Source: Spirochaetaceae bacterium
GTDB lineage: Bacteria; Spirochaetota; Spirochaetia; DSM-2461
Assembly: GCA_016342385.1 (NCBI GenBank)
Contig: JAEINM010000041.1
Coordinates: forward strand, 1-15,759
Length of the DNA stretch: 15,759 bases
Reading direction: 5' to 3'
The notes below the pieces were generated by a model. The model was not told the origin of the DNA and made no database searches. It saw only the letters and a program-made list of their open reading frames with translations. Shown piece by piece: positions 6,211 through 14,333 of this stretch (its first letter is position 1; each line of letters begins with the position of its first letter). Made by a program: the position numbers and the translations under genes.

Positions 6211-7605
6211 TTAAATGGTATCCAGGGCTCTGCTCAGATCACTGATAATGTCCACAGGATCCTCAACACCACAGGAAATACGGCAGGTCGAAGCTTTAAT
6301 ATCCGCCAGTTTGCGCCCCTCCTCGCCCTGTTGCTGATGAGTTGAGATTGCATTGAGGGTAGCTACAGTTTTGACCCGTCCAAGATCTGTGGCCCGCCAG
6401 ATCATATGGAGATTATCGTAGAATTTCCGGGCATTTCTGGAATCATCTGGTGTTTTCTCTTTCAATTCGATGGAAAGCATATGGCCGAATAGTGGTTCTC
6501 CATCATCAACCAGAGACATGTATTTTCTCGCGATATCTTTATCAGCAAAGCTTTCCAGACCGGGATAATTAACTTTCCCGACCTTGGGGTGGTTCTCAAG
6601 GAACCGGGCCACGGTCATCGTTGTCCGGCTCATCTGAGCGACCCTCATGCGCAATGTCCTCAGATCATTGAGAATCATAATGGCAGCCATGGGATTAATA
6701 TTGGGACCATTATCACGGAATGGCCAGAATTTTGTCCATGTGGCAAAATCGGAACGCATATTGTCGCAGCCCACCTTACTGGGGATATTTTTCTTAGCGA
6801 TTAGAAGCCCGCAAATGGATGTCCCGCTGGCGCCGATAACTTTTGATGCCGAATGAACAACGATATCAGCTCCCCTGGTAATAGGTCTGGTCAGAGCAGG
6901 AGAAGCACAGGTGGAATCTACGATCAGCGGTATACCGTGCTTATGGGCAATGTCCGCCACTTTCTCAATGTCAAAAATAGATAATGAGGGATTGGAGGGA
7001 AATTCACCATAGACAAATCGCGTATTGTCATCGATTTTGGATGCCCAGTCTTCCGGATTGGCAGGATCTGTGACCCAGCGCACCTCTATGCCCTCTTCCT
7101 GGTGACGACGGACAGAAAATTGCTGAAAGGTTCCACCATAGACTTTAGCCGAAGTGACTATATTGGGCTTGGGGTACCGGGAATCATAAACTAAAAAGGG
7201 ATCTGTCGCTGTGCGGATGGCAGACATACCACTGGAAGTCGCTATACAACCGGCTTCGATGGATGTGCCGTAGGTTTCCAGAAGAGCGGCTGTTTCTTCA
7301 AGGAAATAACTTGAGGGATTAGCAATACGGGAATAACACCAGTTGGGCATTTCGTAAGCCAGTCCGGCTTCCATCTCAGCGCTATTGTGATAGGCCTGGG
7401 CAGGACTCAGATAGACGGGCTCCATAATTGAACCATTATTGTAGTCCAGTGCCTGTTGAAGGTCATATAAACCGTGAGTGGCAACAGTGTCGAATTTCCA
7501 GTTTTTAGCCCGGTTGATCCGACGCTGGCGATCTCTAATCATATCCTGACCTTTATCAACCCAATAAGCTTTTTCTGTAATGTCCAGTCCCTTTTCATTC
7601 TTCAT
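6211..7605 (-). CDS. Cys/Met metabolism PLP-dependent enzyme (gamma-lyase / O-acyl-homoserine sulfhydrylase-like)
   Basis: A 464-residue fold-type I PLP enzyme of the trans-sulfuration family. Visible active-site parts are the YSR motif (Tyr91, Arg93) for the neighbouring subunit's phosphate site, SSGMSAI (124-130), Tyr155 stacking on the ring, Asp230 (LIVDST) and the Schiff-base Lys255 (HSASKVIGASGT). Arg442 (STCRISCGVEDP) should bind the substrate carboxylate. After Tyr155 it has GGT where classical methionine gamma-lyases have GCT, which leans toward a sulfhydrylase or a broader lyase. It also has an N-terminal extension of about 35 residues. AAGGAG lies inside the end of the upstream Lrp gene; the two genes overlap by 11 nt and should be translated together. 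Family certain, substrate uncertain. Confidence 0.88.
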   Translation of the reverse strand: MKNEKGLDITEKAYWVDKGQDMIRDRQRRINRAKNWKFDTVATHGLYDLQQALDYNNGSIMEPVYLSPAQAYHNSAEMEAGLAYEMPNWCYSRIANPSSYFLEETAALLETYGTSIEAGCIATSSGMSAIRTATDPFLVYDSRYPKPNIVTSAKVYGGTFQQFSVRRHQEEGIEVRWVTDPANPEDWASKIDDNTRFVYGEFPSNPSLSIFDIEKVADIAHKHGIPLIVDSTCASPALTRPITRGADIVVHSASKVIGASGTSICGLLIAKKNIPSKVGCDNMRSDFATWTKFWPFRDNGPNINPMAAIMILNDLRTLRMRVAQMSRTTMTVARFLENHPKVGKVNYPGLESFADKDIARKYMSLVDDGEPLFGHMLSIELKEKTPDDSRNARKFYDNLHMIWRATDLGRVKTVATLNAISTHQQQGEEGRKLADIKASTCRISCGVEDPVDIISDLSRALDTI

Positions 7606-8074
7606 TATTCACTCCTTCCAGATTATATGCCGTTTCATTTTTCACAGTAGACAGAACGACCATTGTTTTGAGGTTGCCCACATGGGGCAGAGCTGTTAAT
7701 TCATGGAGTACAAGATCTTCGAAAGCGGAAATATCCTTTACAGCAATCTTCAACAGGAAATCCGCCTCCCCTGTAACATGGTGGCATTCCATAATTTCCT
7801 GGAGATTCCCGATCGCCTCAAAAAAACCCGAAACCGCCTCTTTTGAATGCCTGATCAGCTTAACTTCCACAAAAGTGTGCATTCCGATTCCCACAGATGC
7901 CGGTTCTACCAATGCAACATATTTCTTAATTACACCGCTTCTTTCCAGTTTCTTTACCCTTTCCAGAGTGGGAGGCGGAGATATATTGATCTTCTTCGCC
8001 AGAGCGACATTAGTCATTTTCCCCTCTTGCTGAAGGTGTTTGAGGATCTTTAAGTCAATATCATCTAACTGCAT
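7595..8074 (-). CDS. Lrp/AsnC family transcriptional regulator
   Basis: A 159-residue protein of usual length. A winged helix-turn-helix fills about residues 5-60 (DLKILKHLQQEGKMTNVALAKKINIS), with PPTLERVKKLERSGVIKKY as recognition helix and wing. The RAM/ACT-like domain (about 66-145) has the typical HHVTGEADFLLKIAV segment that forms the effector-binding dimer. Such regulators usually respond to amino acids and often control the neighbouring amino-acid gene and themselves. Here the PLP enzyme overlaps its 3' end, so the operon is probably autoregulated by a substrate or product such as a sulfur amino acid (inference). The ATG at 8074 has only a weak GGAA site. Confidence 0.92.
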   Translation of the reverse strand: MQLDDIDLKILKHLQQEGKMTNVALAKKINISPPPTLERVKKLERSGVIKKYVALVEPASVGIGMHTFVEVKLIRHSKEAVSGFFEAIGNLQEIMECHHVTGEADFLLKIAVKDISAFEDLVLHELTALPHVGNLKTMVVLSTVKNETAYNLEGVNNEE

Positions 8075-8077
8075 AAT

Positions 8078-8099
8078 AATATTCCGCTATATTCCATAT
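8078..8099 (-). promoter_or_regulatory. GGAATAT repeat, possible Lrp operator over the transcription start
   Basis: On the minus strand two GGAATAT copies, separated by AGC, lie between the predicted transcription start (near 8100) and the Lrp ATG; AATAT and ATATT flank them as a short dyad. Position and AT-rich dyad form fit an autoregulatory site, but Lrp-type operators are degenerate, so this is only suggestive. Confidence 0.3.
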
Positions 8100-8106
8100 T
8101 GAGGTA

Positions 8107-8135
8107 ATAATATACCAAATTTTGAGACTTTACAA
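8107..8135 (-). promoter_or_regulatory. Promoter of the Lrp-PLP enzyme operon
   Basis: On the minus strand TTGTAA (8130-8135) and TATTAT (8107-8112) are separated by 17 bp. The predicted start near 8100 leaves a leader of about 26 nt. Confidence 0.5.
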
Positions 8136-8194
8136 TAATTTTATTATTTGATTAGAATAGATAAACTATACAACTAAGCAATAAAGATGATACA

Positions 8195-8800
8195 TTAATC
8201 TATAAAATGCTCTATTATAAATCTGCGTATCGCTTCCTCTTCGGGGATTCGGCTGGCTGGGATTCCCACTTTTCCGGAGAGATTCCTCAATAGATTATCG
8301 GCAAAGAGAGTAAAATTGTCTGAAGTGATAACGGTCTTATTCTTGTATTGTTTTTCCGATAGATCTTCTCCCCTGAATGAAATAATCATAATATCCCCAA
8401 GGAATTCCAGTAGAGACAGAATTTCAAGATTGATTCTTTTTCTCGAATATATTTTGGAAAGTGTTTTCAGTTCCTGCATTTTAGTTACGGTTTCTGTAAA
8501 ATCTATTTTTTTCCAGAAATCTTCTGCTACAGGATCAGGTGTATTTTCCTTTTTGTCTTTCCAGGTCTTAAAATGTTTCTCCAGGCTGTAATAAAGCAGA
8601 TCAAAAGAAGAGATGATGGCAATCATTTTTTCAATTTGTGATTTTCGCAGATATCTTTTAAAAAGGTTGTAGGCTGCAATAATGGCAATTATTGTAATAA
8701 GTAGAGTTCCTACTGAAGCCCACATACCCAAAATTTCCGGTGACAGATTAATAAAGCTGAAAAAATATTCAGTAATTGTTCCCCATATTCGCTGAAGCAT
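8195..8800 (-). CDS. Hypothetical single-pass membrane protein
   Basis: I chose the ATG at 8798-8800 (201 residues) because AAAGGA sits six bases before it; an ATG at 8818 would place that site inside the gene. A hydrophobic helix spans about residues 24-45 (LGMWASVGTLLITIIAIIAAY), followed by basic FKRYLRKSQ, so the remaining 150 or so residues should be cytosolic. That part is helical and charged, with no motif I recognise. It diverges from the second LuxR-type regulator and shares with it an upstream region carrying a 9-bp dyad, so co-regulation is possible. I cannot name a family. Confidence 0.72.
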   Translation of the reverse strand: MLQRIWGTITEYFFSFINLSPEILGMWASVGTLLITIIAIIAAYNLFKRYLRKSQIEKMIAIISSFDLLYYSLEKHFKTWKDKKENTPDPVAEDFWKKIDFTETVTKMQELKTLSKIYSRKRINLEILSLLEFLGDIMIISFRGEDLSEKQYKNKTVITSDNFTLFADNLLRNLSGKVGIPASRIPEEEAIRRFIIEHFID

Positions 8801-8817
8801 ATTGATTCCTTTATACA

Positions 8818-8845
8818 TTGGTTATTCTTCTTTTATTAATATAAG
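8818..8845 (+). promoter_or_regulatory. Possible promoter of the second LuxR-type gene
   Basis: TTGGTT (8818-8823) and TATAAG (8840-8845) are separated by 16 bp. The start near 8852 would give a leader of about 97 nt holding the dyad and the strong ribosome site described below. Confidence 0.35.
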
Positions 8846-8866
8846 AATCGGCATCAATAAGATCCA

Positions 8867-8927
8867 GCTTAAGACGATTAGTCTTAAGCATGGAGGAGGT
8901 TAAACTGAAATGCAGCCTTGCTTGTAG
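8867..8927 (+). promoter_or_regulatory. Leader with 9-bp hairpin, strong Shine-Dalgarno and in-frame 5-codon ORF
   Basis: GCTTAAGAC (8867-8875) and GTCTTAAGC (8881-8889) form a perfect dyad around GATTA. GGAGGAGG (8892-8899) follows, then ATG at 8910-8912 opening MQPCL with TAG at 8925-8927. That tiny frame is the same frame as the LuxR gene that begins at 8949. A second overlapping frame starts at 8890 (22 codons) and stops at 8956-8958, overlapping the gene's fourth codon, an ATG, as TAATG. The dyad may be an operator or an RNA stem that hides the ribosome site. Confidence 0.45.
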
Positions 8928-8948
8928 AGCTTCACAATTGATAGTACA

Positions 8949-9836
8949 ATGGCTCTAATGTTTTTACTGAAAATAATTATCTGGATAATAGCTTATACGG
9001 CCGGTGTGGCCCGTCTCTCTCTGGCCTGTATTCTCCTGAAAAGAAATAAAAGAAGAGAGGATTTCTGGAAGGTGGCCTTTCTTCTGATTTTTTCTTTGAT
9101 AATCATTTCTTTGACTAACATGGAAGTTTTTCTGGCCCTGGAGAGTGGAAATCTTTATATTTTCGGTTATATTTCGGAATATGCAGCGGCATTGATCATT
9201 ATGACTCTCCCCTTGTACATTCACGCTGCAGTGGAAAACAGAAAAAAAAGGGTTCTTAAGGACAATCTCTTCATAAGTCTCTCCCTGTTTCTCTGCCTGA
9301 TGCTGACTCTAGGTTATATTCTGGACATTCAGAAATTAAATGATATTATCTTCGGAGTTGTCATTGCCCTAATGTCCTTGTCTGTTATCTATTCCAATCT
9401 GCTTCCCCTTTTGGAAAAAAAATCAGAAAAAAAACAGGGATCCTTAATGAAAACCTTAAGTATTTCAGTCATTCTCTTAATCCCTCTTATGATATGGATT
9501 GACTTTATGAATAGGCAGATTGCCGGGTTTATTGTCCTCCCCATAATGTATTTCATTATCAATGTTCTTATGATTTTATCGGAAATTGATGAACTGAATC
9601 ATAAAGGGGTGACAGAAAATGTATCGCTAAAACAAATGCTGGCTTCAGGGCTGACCAGGAGGGAACAGGAAGTTGCCGGTCTGCTTCTTCAAGGCCTGAC
9701 CTATCAGCAGACAGCAGACCGGCTCTGTATTTCCATTCAGACGGTAAAAACTCATGCTAACCGCATCTATAGCAAGACCGACAGCAAAAACAAAATGGAT
9801 CTGCATCATAAATTGATAAAAATAAGAACAGATTGA
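8949..9836 (+). CDS. LuxR-family regulator with seven-helix membrane domain (second copy of this type)
   Basis: A 295-residue protein. Seven hydrophobic helices are visible (about 3-28, 42-60, 75-94, 106-125, 131-150, 170-187 and 191-210), then a LuxR/GerE helix-turn-helix at about 234-292 (LTRREQEVAGLLLQGLTYQQ, then ADRLCISIQTVKTHANRIYS). Its architecture matches the regulator at 760-1665 but the sequences differ widely, so they are not a recent duplication. The ATG at 8949 has no ribosome site; the strong one at 8892-8899 serves a 5-codon frame that ends in an in-frame TAG. The real start is therefore 8949 or 8958, reached by reinitiation or coupling, or the gene has a nonsense mutation near its 5' end. 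Its stop is 4 bp from that of the convergent ABC permease. Confidence 0.83.
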   Translation: MALMFLLKIIIWIIAYTAGVARLSLACILLKRNKRREDFWKVAFLLIFSLIIISLTNMEVFLALESGNLYIFGYISEYAAALIIMTLPLYIHAAVENRKKRVLKDNLFISLSLFLCLMLTLGYILDIQKLNDIIFGVVIALMSLSVIYSNLLPLLEKKSEKKQGSLMKTLSISVILLIPLMIWIDFMNRQIAGFIVLPIMYFIINVLMILSEIDELNHKGVTENVSLKQMLASGLTRREQEVAGLLLQGLTYQQTADRLCISIQTVKTHANRIYSKTDSKNKMDLHHKLIKIRTD

Positions 9837-9840
9837 TATC

Positions 9841-10716
9841 TCATAATTTTGTTTTAGAAAGTTTTGCAACACTCAACAGGTAAAATGAAATCCCAAAAAC
9901 AATTAAGGTTAATAACATTTGAAAACTTGAAAAAGTAAAATGGCCAATCTGTAGGTTTAGCCCGTAAATATTGGCATATTCATTATAGGCCTCGATGGGA
10001 GCTCCTTTAAAAACATTGTCTATTGCGGCCCTCATATAGACTCTCCGAATGAGAGTGACACTGTGGACACTGGGGAGAAGATTCATAATATTCTGCACAT
10101 TGCGGCCAAGGCTGCCTATGGGAATATAAATTCCTCCTAAAAAACCTATAAATGTACCGACCAGTGTACTCAGTAAGGAAAAAGCATTTTGTGATTTCAT
10201 AAATAAACTGATAAAGAAAAATAAACTGCTGAAAGCCATAATTGAAATAACCATTAATCCCAGAATTTTTATGAATGTCGGAACATCAAATAAAACACCT
10301 CCATTTAACAGGACATAAAACAGACCGATCACAAGGTTTAAAAGTACCATAAAAAACGCGACAACCCATGAGCTCATCAAATAGCTCAAGGCCAGTATTT
10401 TTCTTTCAATAGGTGAAATATAAAAATCATTTATCCTACCGCTCTCTCTATCATGAATTAAAGTCCCCAATACTCCCAACGGGACTGTAACTGTTGATAC
10501 AGTTAAAATCCCGGCCATAATCCAACTGCTGACCAGCCAGTCTATTCCCTCCAGATTACCTAAAGATTCTCCCAAATTATTTATCTGCATATTCCCCAGA
10601 AATAAGGCATACATAATTACAATTATGATCACCGATAAAAAACTGAAAAACACCGATGCTCTATCTCTCAAATAGAGTAAAACATTTCTTTTGACTAATT
10701 GGATAAGTACCATCAT
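9841..10716 (-). CDS. ABC-2 type exporter permease
   Basis: A 291-residue membrane protein with about six helices (near 22-42, 68-90, 106-135, 148-172, 180-205 and 262-283) and the DRESGRINDFYISPIERKIL segment (about 89-108) found before the second half of ABC-2 permeases (DrrB/NodJ-like). It would form the channel with the ATPase encoded just upstream. The ATPase stop and this start overlap as TAATG, so the two are translationally coupled, with GGGAG as ribosome site. Substrate unknown; drugs, lipids or polysaccharides are typical for the family. No room for a terminator exists before the convergent LuxR gene. Confidence 0.88.
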   Translation of the reverse strand: MMVLIQLVKRNVLLYLRDRASVFFSFLSVIIIVIMYALFLGNMQINNLGESLGNLEGIDWLVSSWIMAGILTVSTVTVPLGVLGTLIHDRESGRINDFYISPIERKILALSYLMSSWVVAFFMVLLNLVIGLFYVLLNGGVLFDVPTFIKILGLMVISIMAFSSLFFFISLFMKSQNAFSLLSTLVGTFIGFLGGIYIPIGSLGRNVQNIMNLLPSVHSVTLIRRVYMRAAIDNVFKGAPIEAYNEYANIYGLNLQIGHFTFSSFQMLLTLIVFGISFYLLSVAKLSKTKL

Positions 10717-11624
10717 TATTCACTCCCTAACTTTCTGCCGGTTATATTTAAAAAAACATCATCCATGTCACCGCGCAGGATTTCAAACTCTTCAATGTAT
10801 TCACTATAGGTCTCTACCAGCTGGTGGCCTTCAAAACAATCTTTTAGGGGGATATTTATTTTGTCATTCATGACATTATGTGTCATTTTATCCCCTGTCA
10901 GTCTCTCAGCAAATCCCTTTCGGGGAAGGACTTTCAACCTGTCAGAAGAATACTTCTGTCTCAATTCCTCACTTGATCCGACAGCCAGTATCTGTCCCCG
11001 ATCCATAACAACAATTTTATTGGCGTCATGAACTTCCTCCATATAATGAGTGGTTAAAAATATGGTTATATCTTTTTCTATGCGGAGTCTATTAATCAGT
11101 TCCCAGATATCTTTTCTACTCTTAGGATCCAGTCCTGTGGTCGGCTCATCAAGGATTAATATTTCCGGCCAGTTCAAAAGGGCTCTGGCAATATCGGCTT
11201 TTCTTTTTTGTCCGCCCGATAGCTCTCCATACTTCTGGTCATAGAATGGCAGAATTTCAAGTAATTCATTAATCTCACTCACTCTTCCATCTATGTCATG
11301 AGGTTTGATTCCATAAAAAGAGCCCCGGATGTGCAGATTTTCTTTAACCGACAACAGCTTATCCAGCATTGAATTCTGGAAGACAATACCTATTTTTTCT
11401 CTTATTTTGTTATCATCTTTTCCCAGCCTATAGCCATTCATTGAAACAAGTCCAGAATCAAAATCCAATAAGGTAGCTATGATATTTATGGTGGTACTTT
11501 TCCCGGCTCCATTAGCCCCCAATAAGGCAAAGAAGGAATTCTTCTCAACATTAAAGGAGATATTTCTCACAGCCTCAATTTCATCGTATTTTTTTGTCAG
11601 ATTTTTAATTTCTATTGCTCTCAT
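10716..11624 (-). CDS. ABC-2 type exporter ATPase (DrrA/NodI-like)
   Basis: A 302-residue ATPase with every nucleotide-binding motif intact: Walker A LLGANGAGKST (34-44), Q-loop Gln83, signature LSGGQ (135-139), Walker B ILILDEP (155-161) with catalytic Glu160, D-loop and switch His193. The 80-residue C-terminal extension ending in DMDDVFLNITGRK is characteristic of the DrrA/NodI/CcmA-like exporter ATPases. It is followed directly by its permease. AAGGA precedes the ATG at good spacing. A doubtful 68-residue ORF ends 10 nt upstream. Confidence 0.92.
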   Translation of the reverse strand: MRAIEIKNLTKKYDEIEAVRNISFNVEKNSFFALLGANGAGKSTTINIIATLLDFDSGLVSMNGYRLGKDDNKIREKIGIVFQNSMLDKLLSVKENLHIRGSFYGIKPHDIDGRVSEINELLEILPFYDQKYGELSGGQKRKADIARALLNWPEILILDEPTTGLDPKSRKDIWELINRLRIEKDITIFLTTHYMEEVHDANKIVVMDRGQILAVGSSEELRQKYSSDRLKVLPRKGFAERLTGDKMTHNVMNDKINIPLKDCFEGHQLVETYSEYIEEFEILRGDMDDVFLNITGRKLGSE

Positions 11625-11633
11625 TTTATTTCC

Positions 11634-11840
11634 TTATTCCTTATATCTTTTGCATTCTTTACCTAAGAGCATGATGGCAAAATAGAATGTAGAACATCGC
11701 GAATAAGGTTGATTTGCTTTGTAAAGACCTAGTACTTTCTCTCTATTTTCAGGAAAAGTCCCTCCATCAATCATTGAAATTGCCGCTATTATCATTTCTG
11801 AAAAGGACCTTAAACAGCCAGTACTTATGAAGATTGTCAT
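11634..11840 (-). CDS. Doubtful small ORF upstream of the ABC transporter, 68 residues
   Basis: An ATG-initiated frame encodes MTIFISTGCLRSFSEMIIAA and onward, ending KECKRYKE 10 nt before the ABC ATPase. It has no ribosome site; a GAGGGAG lies 17 nt upstream, but inside a hairpin. A TGA stands in frame four codons before the ATG. I recognise no family. The spacing to the ATPase would suit an operon, but the region could equally be an untranslated leader or a decayed gene, since an opposite-strand frame of about 55 codons ending at 11892 looks no less protein-like. Confidence 0.3.
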   Translation of the reverse strand: MTIFISTGCLRSFSEMIIAAISMIDGGTFPENREKVLGLYKANQPYSRCSTFYFAIMLLGKECKRYKE

Positions 11841-11855
11841 TGAACTATTTTCTCA

Positions 11856-11883
11856 GGCTCCCTCTTCAGATAATGAGAGAGCC
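11856..11883 (-). terminator. GC-rich hairpin after the kinase gene
   Basis: On the minus strand GGCTCTCTC and GAGGGAGCC pair over nine positions (one G-U pair) around a 10-nt loop. It begins 16 nt after the kinase stop. No U-tract follows, so it may be a weak terminator, an attenuator or a processing stem separating the kinase from the ABC operon. Confidence 0.4.
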
Positions 11884-11899
11884 AAAGGATAATTTATAA

Positions 11900-14281
11900 T
11901 CAACCTTTATCCAGGACTTCTCTGATTTTCTGTGCCAGACTGCCGGTTGAAAAGGGTTTTTGAATAAATTGAGCCCCTGTCTCTATAACATTGTGATGAG
12001 CTATGGCGGTGGCTGCATATCCGGACATGAATAAAACTTTCAGATCTTTGTGGATCAGCTTTGCTCTGCTAAAGAGATCTTTGCCATTTATTCCCGGCAT
12101 AATCACATCAGTAAGCAGAAGGTGGACCGGCTCATCATATTCAGAAAGAATACTAAGGGCTTCAGAACCGTTATCAGCACTGAGAACCTTATAGCCAAGG
12201 CTCTTTATAATAGCTACAGTTAAATCTTTAACCTGCTCATTATCTTCGGCTACAAGAATGGTTTCACTTCCCTTTTTGTTTATTTTAATCTCTCTTTTCC
12301 TTTTAGTTTCAGAAATAGTCTCTTTTGAAATCGGCAGATAGATTTTAAATGTTGTCCCCCGGTCCAGTTCACTGTAGACATGAATCATCCCTTTATGCTG
12401 ATTGACTATTCCATATACCGTTGCCAGTCCCAAACCAATCCCGAAATCCCCTTTTGTAGAGAAAAAAGGCTCAAATATCTTATTCTGAACCTCCCGGTCC
12501 ATTCCGCAACCCGTGTCACTGATAGCGAGTAATGCATAAGTCCCGGAATCAGGATCATCCATTTCAACAACAGAAATTTCAATGGTGAGCACCCCTCCAT
12601 CAGCCATAGCGTCCTGGGCATTGACTGAAAGATTTAATACAACCTGCTCAATCTGTCCGGGATCGGCCATTATGACAGGAGGTATAGGAGACTCATTAAT
12701 TTCTATGACAATATCCTCCCGGATGGTTCTCTCAATCAATTTTTCAAAATTTCTTATAATTTTATTCAAATCCAGTGGTTTATAGTCGAGATTCTGTTTC
12801 CTGCTGAATGCCAGAAGCTGCTGAACAAGATCTTTTGCTTTTGAACCAGCTTTAAATATCTGTCTGACATGGGATGTCTGTGGTTCATCAGTCATTTTGT
12901 TTAGCAGAATCTCACTATAACCCAAAATAGGAGTTAAAAGATTATTGAGATCATGAGCGACTCCTCCTGCCAGACGTCCAATCGATTCGACTTTCTGTGT
13001 CTGCTGAAGCTGCTCCTCAATTTTAGCTTTCTCCTCCAGTCCAAACCTCATCTTTTCAAATATTCTGGCTGTCTCGTCAAGCTCCCGATAATATGTTTGG
13101 ACTTCTATAGGGGAATTCAGCTTGCCCGATCCCACCTCTTTGGCGGCTTTCTGAAGAATCTCCAGAGGCCTGACAATAGACCGTGTAATAAAAAAACCGA
13201 TTAATATGGTTATGAGTCCCAGAGAGAAAGAGATAAGAACAGTATAGGTCCTGTTTTTCTTTAATAGCCCCAGATAATCATTTTCCGGGATATAAATACC
13301 GAGAAGCCATGGCCAGTATGAAGCCTTAAAAGGGGCAAACATTGCATGATATGTTTCATTTCCATATTTAAAAGTAAAAAAAAGCTCTTTATTCTCATCG
13401 AGCTTATAATCCAGAGTCTGCAGAGTATTATAGGCTGCCAGACTGACACTATCATCGAGATCTGCAATAGAGACAAGGCTTACACTATCACTTTCACCTG
13501 CCAGATGGGTTATCTTATCTTTATCGGGATAAGCAAGAACCTGACCATTCTGGTCTAGAATAAAAGCCTTCCCGCTCTTTCCTATACTGAGTGTACTGAG
13601 AAAATCTGATAATTCAGAGATCTCAATATCGACTCCCACAACACCATGGAGTGATTGATTGAGATTATATACGGGACTGGCTGTTGTAATTCCGGGGTTG
13701 CGGGAAGTGAAAAAGACATAGGGATTTGTCCATATGAGTTTCTTTTTTTCAATGGCATCTTTAAACCAGGGTCTTTCTCTGGGATCATATGTATCTTCCG
13801 GGTCATAATATTGATTCTGCTCATTAAAAAGCAGATCGGTTTTCTTAAACTGGACTTGTCTTATTCCCTCTGTAATAGTGATAATTTTTGTCAGGAATCC
13901 TTCATCTCCCCTCCGGGAAACCATGACAAACTCACCTTCAACGGTTCCGTAATAAATGCTGGAAAACTGAGTGTTGACCATAAGCTGTTCATAAAAATAG
14001 TTTTCCATCCCATTTTTATCACTTGAAGTAACAATTTTATTCACCGCAAGGCCACTAGTCAACAGCGCAGCATCCCTTGCGGGATTGAGATGGCTTCTTG
14101 ATTTATCTATGGTATAGGAGGAAATATTGTTCATTATCTCATGTGCATGATCGGTAAAAACAGGTTTAGAAGAGAAATAAGTAGAGAGAATGATTAAACT
14201 GATTATACCCATTACCAGGCCCGGCATACCCAGTATAAGAATCCGCCGGATAGATATTTTTTTTATCACAACAGTAATCAT
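11900..14281 (-). CDS. Hybrid sensor histidine kinase (dCache-HAMP-HisKA-HATPase-REC)
   Basis: A 793-residue protein. Order: membrane helix (about 14-35); periplasmic dCache sensor (about 40-335) with YDPRERPWFKDAI and GVVGVDIE; second helix (346-366); HAMP (367-420); HisKA with phospho-acceptor His443 in GGVAHDLNNLL; HATPase with N-box Asn554, DTGCGMD (589-595) and GIGLGLA (614-620); and a receiver with Asp725, acidic pair Glu679/Asp680, Ser753 and Lys775. It senses an extracellular ligand and passes phosphate to its own receiver, so a separate phosphotransfer protein or regulator must exist elsewhere. The nominal ATG at 14281 overlaps the -10 box of a consensus promoter; a GTG at residue 5 may be the true, nearly leaderless start. 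Confidence 0.93.
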   Translation of the reverse strand: MITVVIKKISIRRILILGMPGLVMGIISLIILSTYFSSKPVFTDHAHEIMNNISSYTIDKSRSHLNPARDAALLTSGLAVNKIVTSSDKNGMENYFYEQLMVNTQFSSIYYGTVEGEFVMVSRRGDEGFLTKIITITEGIRQVQFKKTDLLFNEQNQYYDPEDTYDPRERPWFKDAIEKKKLIWTNPYVFFTSRNPGITTASPVYNLNQSLHGVVGVDIEISELSDFLSTLSIGKSGKAFILDQNGQVLAYPDKDKITHLAGESDSVSLVSIADLDDSVSLAAYNTLQTLDYKLDENKELFFTFKYGNETYHAMFAPFKASYWPWLLGIYIPENDYLGLLKKNRTYTVLISFSLGLITILIGFFITRSIVRPLEILQKAAKEVGSGKLNSPIEVQTYYRELDETARIFEKMRFGLEEKAKIEEQLQQTQKVESIGRLAGGVAHDLNNLLTPILGYSEILLNKMTDEPQTSHVRQIFKAGSKAKDLVQQLLAFSRKQNLDYKPLDLNKIIRNFEKLIERTIREDIVIEINESPIPPVIMADPGQIEQVVLNLSVNAQDAMADGGVLTIEISVVEMDDPDSGTYALLAISDTGCGMDREVQNKIFEPFFSTKGDFGIGLGLATVYGIVNQHKGMIHVYSELDRGTTFKIYLPISKETISETKRKREIKINKKGSETILVAEDNEQVKDLTVAIIKSLGYKVLSADNGSEALSILSEYDEPVHLLLTDVIMPGINGKDLFSRAKLIHKDLKVLFMSGYAATAIAHHNVIETGAQFIQKPFSTGSLAQKIREVLDKG

Positions 14282-14305
14282 AAGGAAAGAAATTTATGGT
14301 GTCAA
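14277..14305 (-). promoter_or_regulatory. Consensus promoter overlapping the kinase start codon
   Basis: On the minus strand TTGACA (14300-14305) and TATGAT (14277-14282) are separated by exactly 17 bp. The nominal ATG (14279-14281) lies within the -10 box. Transcription would begin about seven bases later, at or next to the GTG codon (14267-14269) of kinase residue 5. Confidence 0.6.
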
Positions 14306-14333
14306 TCAGAAACAGCGAAACCCGGGAGAAAGA

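Noticed and set aside
7668..8033. 121-codon plus-strand ORF inside the Lrp gene
   Set aside because: Antisense shadow of a well-recognised regulator.
13655..14026. 123-codon plus-strand ORF inside the kinase gene
   Set aside because: Antisense shadow of the dCache region; no family resemblance.
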